Source of the DNA: an uncultured Selenomonas sp. | GTDB lineage: Bacteria; Bacillota; Negativicutes; Selenomonadales; Selenomonadaceae | DNA length: 64,000 nucleotides | Direction of reading: 5' to 3' | Assembly (NCBI GenBank): GCA_934202005.1 | Contig: CAKPXP010000002.1 | Span: 62,001 to 126,000, forward strand | Shown: positions 23,923 through 31,279 of the stretch, one piece after another | Numbering within the stretch: position 1 is the stretch's first letter | Layout of the letters: each line of letters opens with the position of its first letter | The notes under the pieces: generated by a model | What the model saw: the letters and a program-made list of their open reading frames with translations, nothing else | The model's database searches: none | What the model was told of the DNA's origin: nothing | Position numbers and translations under genes: made by a program

Positions 23923-26517
23923 CTACACGCGCTTCACATCCTCCGCGGGCAGCGCGCGCAGGAACTCGCTCTCCTGCTGGCAGTGGCCGCAGCGGAACTG
24001 GCTCCAGGAGATCAGGAGCTTCTTGCGGGCGCGCGTGATTGCGACGTAGAAGAGGCGCTTTTCCTCGTCGACGTTCCCCCGCTTGAGCGCGGCAAGCCCC
24101 GGGAAAGTCCCCTGCTGGAGCCCCGCGAGGAAGACATAGTCGAACTCCGCGCCCTTCGCCTGATGGACAGTGATGATGGGGATGCGCGGCTTTTTCGAGA
24201 GGGCCTCGAGGTCGGTCGTCGAGAGCGTCGTGTAGCGCAGGAAGCGGAAGATGGCATCCTGCGGCGGAACTTCGCGGTCGTCGAGCTCCTTCGCCCGGCG
24301 GAAGAGATCGCGCAGGTTCTCGATGCGCTGCGCCTCGCGGCGCTTCTTGTAATAGTCCGCCATGCCCGTCTCGAGCACGATCTGACCGAGCAGCTGCCAG
24401 GGACGCAGCTCGCTTGCCTGCGCGCGCAGCAGCGCCATCTTGTCCGCGAGCGGTGCGAAGGCCGCGAGGTACTTGGCGATGCAGGCGCGGCGCGCATCCG
24501 CGGTCGGCTCGATGTCGCGCGCGACGGCGTATTGCAGGATCTCCGCCGTCGCGCAGATATCGTCGAAGGCATCGTGCGACGACGCGTGCTGCACCTCGCA
24601 GACCTGGCCGAGGTAGGCGAGTGTATGGCAGCGCAGGTTCGGATGAAAGCGGCGGAAGATGTCGAGCGTATCGTAATACGTGTCGTACGCAAGCGGCGGC
24701 AAGCCGAGCCGCGCGAGGTGGCTCGCGAGGATGTGGAGGTCGTAGGTCACGTTGTGCCCGACGATGACGCTGCCCGCGGCAAATGTGCAGAACGCGCGCA
24801 GCACCTCGGGCGCGGGCTCGCCATTTTCCCTCAGGAAGTCATCCGTGAGACCGTGCACGCGGACGGACGTGCCGACGGGGCGCTCCGGACGGATATAGTG
24901 CATGAACTTTTCCTTGATGCTGCCATCGGCCGCGAGCCGCACGCCCGCGATCTGGATGATCTCGTCGCGCGTCGTGTCGACGCCTGTCGCCTCGACGTCG
25001 AATACGACGATATTCTCCGCCGCGAGCGCCTCCGTGAGGCGCTCAAAAGGATCGCCCGTCTCGCGCGTGAGCGTGTCGAGATAGTCGGTGATGCGCACGC
25101 CCGCGCGGCGGTACGCCTCTGAAGAGATCGTGCGGATGGCCGCGGGGCCGATGCCGCGCGCGAAGCGTCCGAGCACGCGCAGGAGACTCACGGTATCATG
25201 TCGGTTCACCGTGAGCTTGAGGAACGCGAGCGCGTCCTTGATCTCCTGCCGCCGGAAAAAGCGCGTATCGTCGATGAGCAAAAACGGCAGCGGCTCGCCC
25301 TCCGCATAGCGGCTGATGGTGCGGAACTGCGCCGAGAGTTCCTTCGTATAGCGGTTGCTGCGCGTGAGGATGGCGACGCGCGCATAGTTTTCCACGGGCA
25401 GGGAGAGGATGCGATAGTAAATCCACTGCGCCTCCTCGTTGAAGTCCGCAGCGCCCTTGATCTCGATGCGCTCGCCGAGCTCCTGGCTCTCCGCCCGCAG
25501 GCCGTCCGGATAGAGCGCCGCCACGCGCGCGGGGAACAGACGCTCGAGCGCGCAGGCGGAGGCCGTGAGGAGCCGCTGTGTCGAGCGGTAGTTCTCCGTG
25601 AGGACGATCTCCTGCGGGTGGTACGCGGCGACGAACTGCTCGCGCACGCGCTCCGGATGGGAGCCGCGCCACTCGTAGATGGTCTGGAACGGATCGCCCG
25701 CGAGCAGCAGGCGGCTCTCCCCGAAGATGCGCTCGAGCACGCCGTACTCGAGCAGGCTCGTATCCTGCACCTCGTCGATGTTGATGTAGCGGAACCGCCC
25801 CGCCCAGCGCCGCGCGATCTCAAGCTGGCGCAGCAGCGCCTTCGCGCGCACGATGAGGTCGGTGAAATCGAGCCCGTGCGCCTCCGCGAGCCGCGCGTCA
25901 TAGCGGCCGAGCAGCGAAGCGCCCCAGATCTCCCAGCCGTCGCGGAGCTTCGGCAGTTGCTGGTAGTGGTCGTCGACGCAGAGACGCGCGAGCTCATCGC
26001 GCGCCTCGCGGTAGATGCGCGCGATGACGGCGCGGCGGTCGGCCTGCGCGTCGCCGCTCATGATGTCCCACTGCGCCTGCTTTTCCTTCGTAAATGCGAT
26101 GACGCGCGCGAGCGTCTCCGCCGGCACGTCGAGATCCTCCGGCATGATCTCGCGCAGCAGCGTGCGGCAGTCCACCTCGTCGAAAATGACGAAATCAGCG
26201 AAGAGGTCGAGATGCCGTTTCGCCTCGCTCTTGATGACATCATAGCAAAAGCTGTGGAACGTCTTGACATAGACGCGGCTGCCCGGCTCCCCCGCCCGCC
26301 GCTCGATGCGCTCCCGCATCTCCTGGCACGCCTTGTTCGTGAACGTGAGGCAGAGCACCTCCTCAGGTTCCGCGCGCCCGGATTCGAGGATATTCGCGAT
26401 GCGGTAGGCGAGCGTGTCCGTCTTCCCCGTGCCGGCGGGCGCCGTGAGCAGGATATGGTCGTCGAGATCCTCCGCTGCCGCCCGCTGGCGGTCGTTGAGA
26501 TCCATGAGTTCCAGCAT
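23923..26517 (-). CDS. UvrD/Rep-type helicase with an internal DnaQ-like exonuclease domain
   Basis: 864 residues. SF1A helicase motifs in order: Q motif LNDRQRAAAE, Walker A TAPAGTGKTDTLAYR (about 24-38), Walker B YINIDEVQDTS (about 245-255), LLLAGDPFQTIYEWRG, LTENYRSTQRLL, then V (TVHQAKGAEFDYVFL, about 783) and VI (VAITRARKKL, about 823). Between IV and V, at about 498-665, sits a DEDDh exonuclease: VVFDVEATGVD, IVGHNVTYDLHIL and SSHDAFDDICATAEIL. It should unwind DNA 3'-5' and degrade one strand. The CYTH gene is 4 bp upstream. The C-terminus has a CGHC pair in WSQFRCGHCQQES. Confidence 0.92.
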   Translation of the reverse strand: MLELMDLNDRQRAAAEDLDDHILLTAPAGTGKTDTLAYRIANILESGRAEPEEVLCLTFTNKACQEMRERIERRAGEPGSRVYVKTFHSFCYDVIKSEAKRHLDLFADFVIFDEVDCRTLLREIMPEDLDVPAETLARVIAFTKEKQAQWDIMSGDAQADRRAVIARIYREARDELARLCVDDHYQQLPKLRDGWEIWGASLLGRYDARLAEAHGLDFTDLIVRAKALLRQLEIARRWAGRFRYINIDEVQDTSLLEYGVLERIFGESRLLLAGDPFQTIYEWRGSHPERVREQFVAAYHPQEIVLTENYRSTQRLLTASACALERLFPARVAALYPDGLRAESQELGERIEIKGAADFNEEAQWIYYRILSLPVENYARVAILTRSNRYTKELSAQFRTISRYAEGEPLPFLLIDDTRFFRRQEIKDALAFLKLTVNRHDTVSLLRVLGRFARGIGPAAIRTISSEAYRRAGVRITDYLDTLTRETGDPFERLTEALAAENIVVFDVEATGVDTTRDEIIQIAGVRLAADGSIKEKFMHYIRPERPVGTSVRVHGLTDDFLRENGEPAPEVLRAFCTFAAGSVIVGHNVTYDLHILASHLARLGLPPLAYDTYYDTLDIFRRFHPNLRCHTLAYLGQVCEVQHASSHDAFDDICATAEILQYAVARDIEPTADARRACIAKYLAAFAPLADKMALLRAQASELRPWQLLGQIVLETGMADYYKKRREAQRIENLRDLFRRAKELDDREVPPQDAIFRFLRYTTLSTTDLEALSKKPRIPIITVHQAKGAEFDYVFLAGLQQGTFPGLAALKRGNVDEEKRLFYVAITRARKKLLISWSQFRCGHCQQESEFLRALPAEDVKRV

Positions 26518-26521
26518 AACG

Positions 26522-27001
26522 CTACCGCTCCTCCCAGAGACGATACGGCGTCCGCGCGAGACTCGAGTTGTAATAGCGCGCGTCGCCCGTCACCTCGTCC
26601 GCGAGCCAGTCAGGGCGCGCGAACGGCTCATCCTCCGCACCGAGCTCGATCTCCGCAACGACGAGGCCCTCGTTCTCCCCGTGGAAAACGTCGACCTCCC
26701 AGGTGTGCCCGTCCGCCGCGGGCACGAGGCAGCGCTCCTTCTCGATGACGCCCGGCTCGGCGAGCGCGAGCAGCGCGCGCGCGTCCGCCGCAGGAATCTC
26801 GTACTCGAACTCCGCGCGGCGCGCCGCGTCCGCGCCGCCGTTCTTCCCCTTGACCGTGAGATAGCCGCGGCCGCCGCGCAGCCGCACGCGCACCGTGCGC
26901 TCCGGCACAGAGGAGAGGTATCCCTGCGCGATCTCCTCCCCCGCGCTGTCCGGCCGCCAGCCAGCCCGCACGCGGAACTTCCGCTCGATCTCGACACCCA
27001 T
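26522..27001 (-). CDS. CYTH-domain protein (triphosphatase / class IV cyclase-like)
   Basis: 159 residues, a complete CYTH tunnel-fold domain. The signature EIERKFRVRAGW is at residues 4-15. Basic and acidic strands follow (TVRVRLRGGRGYLTVKGK; EFEYEIP; EVDVFHGENEGLVVAEIEL), whose Arg/Lys/Glu residues bind triphosphate and metal. Most bacterial stand-alone members are inorganic triphosphatases. Adenylate cyclase activity is possible but less likely. It ends 4 bp before the helicase and is probably co-transcribed with it. An ERIC-like repeat lies immediately upstream (27020-27200). Confidence 0.88.
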   Translation of the reverse strand: MGVEIERKFRVRAGWRPDSAGEEIAQGYLSSVPERTVRVRLRGGRGYLTVKGKNGGADAARRAEFEYEIPAADARALLALAEPGVIEKERCLVPAADGHTWEVDVFHGENEGLVVAEIELGAEDEPFARPDWLADEVTGDARYYNSSLARTPYRLWEER

Positions 27002-27019
27002 GAGAGCATCTCCTTTCTA

Positions 27020-27200
27020 AAGGAACCACTGATTAATTCGGCACTCCGTCTTCACGCGTCTGCGTTGTCCTCCCGTCGCCCTACAATCCTCAGCACAAAA
27101 CGCGATGGAGCGTTTTGCCGCTACGCCTCCGTTTTGTCTCCCAGGGAGATACAGCGCATCCGCGTAAATCCGGAGCACTTCATTTAATCAGCGCTTCCTT
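27020..27200 (-). repeat. ERIC-like palindromic repeat, copy A
   Basis: 181 bp, inverted relative to the other copies and somewhat longer in its centre. Terminal inverted repeats AAGGAACCACTGATTAA / TTAATCAGCGCTTCCTT. It lies between the CYTH gene and the 174-residue unknown gene, and its outer end supplies the TAA stop codon of the latter. Confidence 0.92.
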
Positions 27201-27723
27201 AGAAAAACCGCTTGATGAGATCCGCCGCGAGATTCCTCCCGCCACGAAAGCCGTCGCTGCCGCTGCAGGGAATCGCGCCGCTGTAGCGCGGATCGCCATA
27301 GTAGCGCACCTTCCAGTGACGGTTCGTCTTCTCCGCCACATCGATGCCGAGGTCAGAGAGCTTGCGGCGCAGCGACGCGTCCATATCCTGATACCCTGTG
27401 AGCGCCTCCTTGAGCGCCTTTTCCTTCTTCGCCGGGATGCCCTGGACGGCACAGCTCGCGAGCGCGTCATCAACGACATCCGCGCGCCGCGTGCCATCGG
27501 GGATATTCCTGCGCGCCTGCCGCAGGACATCCATGAGGATCTCGCGCCGCTCCTGCGGGTAGAGATCCTTCTCGCGGCTCTCCTTAATATCCGATGCCGC
27601 GGCGCTGCGCCGTGCCTCGTAGCGCGACCGCAAGGTCGCAAGCTCAGTCTCAAGCGACGCCACCTCGTTTTCCAGCGCCTCGATTCGCTGGATCTGCTGC
27701 TTGATGAGTTCTTCCTTCGTCAT
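27199..27723 (-). CDS. Coiled-coil N-terminal protein, unknown function
   Basis: 174 residues, not recognised. An N-terminal coiled coil (TKEELIKQQIQRIEALENEV, residues 2-21, continuing to about 55) is followed by a helical domain and a C-terminal segment KTNRHWKVRYYGDPRYSG that looks like a small folded domain. A similar coiled-coil plus domain layout occurs in many uncharacterised proteins of this phylum. Start at 27723 because AGGGGAAG precedes it. The stop codon TAA is formed at the edge of the ERIC-like repeat, so the last residues may have been altered by its arrival. Confidence 0.65.
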   Translation of the reverse strand: MTKEELIKQQIQRIEALENEVASLETELATLRSRYEARRSAAASDIKESREKDLYPQERREILMDVLRQARRNIPDGTRRADVVDDALASCAVQGIPAKKEKALKEALTGYQDMDASLRRKLSDLGIDVAEKTNRHWKVRYYGDPRYSGAIPCSGSDGFRGGRNLAADLIKRFF

Positions 27724-27960
27724 ATCTTCCCCTATCGCCTTCCCCTCCGCGCAGCCCATGGCATAGCGCGGAAAACAACTCTCCCTATCGAACCGGCATA
27801 ATACCGGCGCGCTGTATCTCTTGACTTCTTCTCTTTATTCGACAAAAAGGCGAACATTCCTGCCAGCGTGCGGGAAATTCTCAGCGCACCGCCGCGCAGA
27901 CGCCCATCTATGCGGCGACGGCCTGACCACCAACAGCCGATGGCGCTCCCGCGCTGCACC

Positions 27961-30432
27961 TCACTGCGTCAGCGACACCTCCCCCGCCGCGTATGTTTCC
28001 GCCCAGAGGCGCCGCCCGTCCGTCTGGAAGGTGACAGCGCCATCCTCATCGGTGCGGAACGTCCGCACCCCCGCCGCGCGAAGTCTCGCGAGCACCTCGG
28101 GGCGCGGGTGGCCGAAGGTGTTGTCTGCGCCGACGGAGATCACGGCGTAGCGCGGCCGAGCGCCCGCGAGGAACGACGCGCTCGTCGAGGTGGCGGAGCC
28201 ATGATGGCCGACCTTGAGCACCGTACACCGGACATCGCGCTGCGCGGCGAGCAGTGCCGCCTCCTGCGCCTGTTCCATGTCGCCGGTGAAGAGGAACGCT
28301 GCATCGCCGTAGCGAACACGCAGGACGGCGCAGGCCTCGTTGCCCCCCGCCTCCTCTGCCTCCGGCACGGCGATGGCCTCGATGGTGACGCCGTCGATGG
28401 TGTAGCGCTCCCCCGTCTTTAGCGTCACGAGGCGGTCGAGCAGAGGATCGGCCGTCGAGAGCCCCATGCTCCGCGCGTAGGCCGCGCGTCCCTCGCCAGC
28501 CGTCAGCACGGCGCGGACGGGCAGCCGCCGCAGGACGCCGCCCGCTCCGGCCGCATGATCCTCGTGCGCGTGTGAGAGGAAGATCGCGTCGAGACGGCGG
28601 ACGCCGACGTGCAGGAGATACGGCACATCGACGCGCCCGCCGACATCGAAGGCCTGATCCCGCGTCCCGCCGCAGTCGATCATGAACGCGTGACCGCCGA
28701 TCTGCAGCACCGCGGCATCGCCCTGATGAACATCAAGGAACGTGACCGCGAGCTGCGGCGGCGAAAGCAGGCGCATGCCGCCCCAGACGATGCAGGCGAC
28801 TGCCAGCAGCAAAGCCCCCGCGCGCGCATAGCGGCGGCAAAGGCGGAGCGCCGCCGTCCGCACGGACGCGGGCAGGAACGCGCAGCCGAGTGCGAGATAC
28901 CAGAGGAGACAGGCAAATGGCCCCGGCGGCGGCACATAGATCTGGCTGCCCGGCAGGCGAGCAAGCGCACCCGCCGCCTCCGCCACGAGGCCGAGTAGGA
29001 GGCTCGCCGCGCCAAACGCAAGCTTCCCCAGCGGCGGCAGCAGCCAGGCGACGATGCCTGCCGCGAGCGCGAGCACGATGAGCAGCTCGACGATGGGAAC
29101 GAGCAGGAGATTCGCCGCGAACGACGAGACGGAGAACATGTGGAAATAGTAAGCGATGACCGGCATGGTCGCGAGATGCGCCGCCGTCGTGACGGCAAGC
29201 CCCGCCGCGAGGAAGCGCGGCCAGCCGTGCGCGCGGAGCCAGCGCGTGAGCGGCGGCGCGAGGAAGATCAGCCCCGCCGTCGCGAGGAACGAGAGCTGGA
29301 AGCTGATATGGAAGAGCAGGAGCGGCCAGCAGAGCAGCATGAAAAGCCCCGTGAGCAGCAGGATGCGCCGCGCCGAATGCTCGCGCCCGAGCGCGAGCGC
29401 CGTGAACGTCAGCCCGCCCATGAGCGCCGAGCGGATGACGGGCGGCACGCAGCCAGCGAGCAGCGCATAGACGGCGATGCCGCCGATAACGAGCCCCGCG
29501 CGCAAGGCCCGCGGCAGACGCAGCAGCGCCGCCAGCGCCGCGAGCACCGCCGCGAGCAGGCTGATATGCGAGCCGGAGACCGAGAGGAGATGCACGATGC
29601 CCGTCGTCGTGAAATCAGCGACGAGCTCCTCGCTGACGCCCTCATAGCCGCCGAAGAGCAGCGCGAAGACCGCCGCCGCGTCCTCCTGCGGCATCACGCG
29701 CTCCATCGACGCGCGATAGTGCTCCCGCACAGCCGTGAGCGCGCGCCAGAAGGCGTATCCCTCCTGCGGCACTACCCGCACGCCCTGCTTGCCAACCGCG
29801 AGCGTCGCCGTGATGCCCGCAGCGCGCAGCATGCGCCGCATATCGAGCTGGCCGGGATTCTGGTAGCCATGCGGCACGCGCAGCCTGCCGCGCGCCGCGA
29901 CCATATCTCCCACGCGCGCGGCGGGCGGCTCCTGCCCATCCGGCACGACCGCGTAGACATAGAGCCCGCCCGCAGCGTGCTGCCGCCTGCCGCCTGCCGC
30001 CTGCACCGAGACGGCCTCCACCTCATAGCGCACATGCCGCACGCCCTGTGCATCCGTCCGCAGCACAGGCGCGGCGCGGAGTCTCCCCTCTACGCGCGCC
30101 TCCTGTCCCGCGAGGCGCGAGACATCCGCCAGCGGCAGAGCGTCCGCCGCGAGGAACCGCAAGCCACCGAGCGCGAAAAAGAGCACGGCGAGCGCGAGCC
30201 AGGCAGATGGGCGCTGTCGCCAGACGAGGAACACACCGAGAAGCAGCGCGCAGACGCAAAGCAGCGCGCAGAGCGACGCAGGCGGCGCCAGCCGCTCGGC
30301 GCAGAGGATGCCCAGCGCCACGAGCATGAGCAAGAGTGCGAGGAACGGCTCCTGCTGTTGCCCCGGCGCCGCCGCGCGCCACCTGCGGAAAAAAATTCGC
30401 AGCCCCTCTCTCATCCCCATGCTGCCCCCCAT
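27961..30432 (-). CDS. comEC: Competence protein ComEC/Rec2 (DNA uptake channel)
   Basis: 823 residues, full length. Forms the inner-membrane channel for single-stranded DNA uptake. N-terminal membrane helices and an OB-like domain (about 100-210) lead to the competence domain with HLLSVSGSHISLL (about 275-287) and further helices to about 530. A beta-lactamase-like domain (about 555-823) follows: VTFLDVHQGDAAVLQ, LSHAHEDHAAG and VGHHGSATSTS, with its metal-binding His residues in place. ATGs at 30432, 30420 and 30414 are all possible. comEA lies 28 bp upstream. Confidence 0.95.
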   Translation of the reverse strand: MGGSMGMREGLRIFFRRWRAAAPGQQQEPFLALLLMLVALGILCAERLAPPASLCALLCVCALLLGVFLVWRQRPSAWLALAVLFFALGGLRFLAADALPLADVSRLAGQEARVEGRLRAAPVLRTDAQGVRHVRYEVEAVSVQAAGGRRQHAAGGLYVYAVVPDGQEPPAARVGDMVAARGRLRVPHGYQNPGQLDMRRMLRAAGITATLAVGKQGVRVVPQEGYAFWRALTAVREHYRASMERVMPQEDAAAVFALLFGGYEGVSEELVADFTTTGIVHLLSVSGSHISLLAAVLAALAALLRLPRALRAGLVIGGIAVYALLAGCVPPVIRSALMGGLTFTALALGREHSARRILLLTGLFMLLCWPLLLFHISFQLSFLATAGLIFLAPPLTRWLRAHGWPRFLAAGLAVTTAAHLATMPVIAYYFHMFSVSSFAANLLLVPIVELLIVLALAAGIVAWLLPPLGKLAFGAASLLLGLVAEAAGALARLPGSQIYVPPPGPFACLLWYLALGCAFLPASVRTAALRLCRRYARAGALLLAVACIVWGGMRLLSPPQLAVTFLDVHQGDAAVLQIGGHAFMIDCGGTRDQAFDVGGRVDVPYLLHVGVRRLDAIFLSHAHEDHAAGAGGVLRRLPVRAVLTAGEGRAAYARSMGLSTADPLLDRLVTLKTGERYTIDGVTIEAIAVPEAEEAGGNEACAVLRVRYGDAAFLFTGDMEQAQEAALLAAQRDVRCTVLKVGHHGSATSTSASFLAGARPRYAVISVGADNTFGHPRPEVLARLRAAGVRTFRTDEDGAVTFQTDGRRLWAETYAAGEVSLTQ

Positions 30433-30460
30433 CCTGCGCCCCGCTTGCCGATATGAGGCG

Positions 30461-31030
30461 TCAGATCGTGACCTTATCCTTGAGCTTATCGTATTTTGCC
30501 TGCCCGATCCCCTTGATCTTCATGAGATCCTCGGTGCTCTGGAACCCACCCTCACTCTCGCGGTACTCGATGATCTTCTGCGCCGTCGCGGGGCCGACGC
30601 CCGGGAGCGCGTCGAGCGCTTTCTCATCGGCGGTATTGAGATTGACGAGACCGCCATCCTCCCTGCCGGCCGCCGCGTCGCCCGTTGCGGCATTTCCCGT
30701 CGCCTTTTTCTCCGGCACGCGGATCTGCTGGCCGTCCTTCACCGGCTGTGCCATATTGACGCGCTCCGCGTCCGCCTGCGGCAGGAGACCGCCGCAGGCA
30801 TTGACGGCATCCGCCGTACGCGCGCCCGCCGCGACTGTCACAACGCCTGGCTGCTGTACCGCGCCCGTGACATAGACCGTGACGCCCGCAGGTGCCTCCT
30901 CTGCCGCTGGCTGCTCCGCCGCGTCGAGCACGACGGCCTCCTGCTGTGACTGCATGCCATAGAACGCCCCGCCGCCGACGACCAGCGCCAGCAGCAGGAG
31001 CATGAGCATCGATTTCCGGAACAAAGGCAT
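30461..31030 (-). CDS. comEA: Competence DNA receptor ComEA
   Basis: 189 residues. Membrane-anchored, binds double-stranded DNA and hands it to ComEC. An N-terminal anchor (LMLLLLALVVGGGAFYG) is followed by an SLBB domain (VTVYVTGAVQQPGVVTV, then the LNMAQ-like RVNMAQPVKDGQQIRVP). A C-terminal helix-hairpin-helix pair (LNTADEKALDALPGVGPATA; LMKIKGIGQAKYDKLK) ends the protein. The start at 31030 has AGGAGGTG upstream; an ATG further up (31096) is less likely. First gene of the comEA-comEC operon. Confidence 0.95.
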   Translation of the reverse strand: MPLFRKSMLMLLLLALVVGGGAFYGMQSQQEAVVLDAAEQPAAEEAPAGVTVYVTGAVQQPGVVTVAAGARTADAVNACGGLLPQADAERVNMAQPVKDGQQIRVPEKKATGNAATGDAAAGREDGGLVNLNTADEKALDALPGVGPATAQKIIEYRESEGGFQSTEDLMKIKGIGQAKYDKLKDKVTI

Positions 31031-31107
31031 CGCGCACCTCCTGACGGACAGATAACATCTCACGGCGCCGCATTCCTTGCGGAGATCGCGGCGCATTTAT
31101 TTGTTCT

Positions 31108-31136
31108 CATTATAAAGTATCCCCAACACAACAGCA
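31108..31136 (-). promoter_or_regulatory. Promoter of comEA-comEC
   Basis: On the minus strand TTGCTG - 17 nt - TATAAT, about 80 nt upstream of comEA. Confidence 0.65.
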
Positions 31137-31187
31137 ATACGATTCCTAGAAAAACTTCATGAGCATCCGCCCAAAAACGACAAAAGA

Positions 31188-31222
31188 AGCGTCACTCCCC
31201 ATGAACTATGGGAAATGACGCT
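31188..31222 (-). terminator. Terminator after the GH26 mannanase gene
   Basis: Arms AGCGTCA/TGACGCT plus an inner CCCAT/ATGGG pairing, then TTCTTTT in minus orientation. Confidence 0.8.
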
Positions 31223-31279
31223 CCTCTTCGCGCTGCGACCACCGCATAGCCGCCTCATGGCAGCTGTAATTCAGGCATC

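Noticed and set aside
27020..27200. ERIC-like repeat as an insertion sequence
   Set aside because: It holds no transposase and is too short. The terminal inverted repeats fit a palindromic non-coding repeat better.
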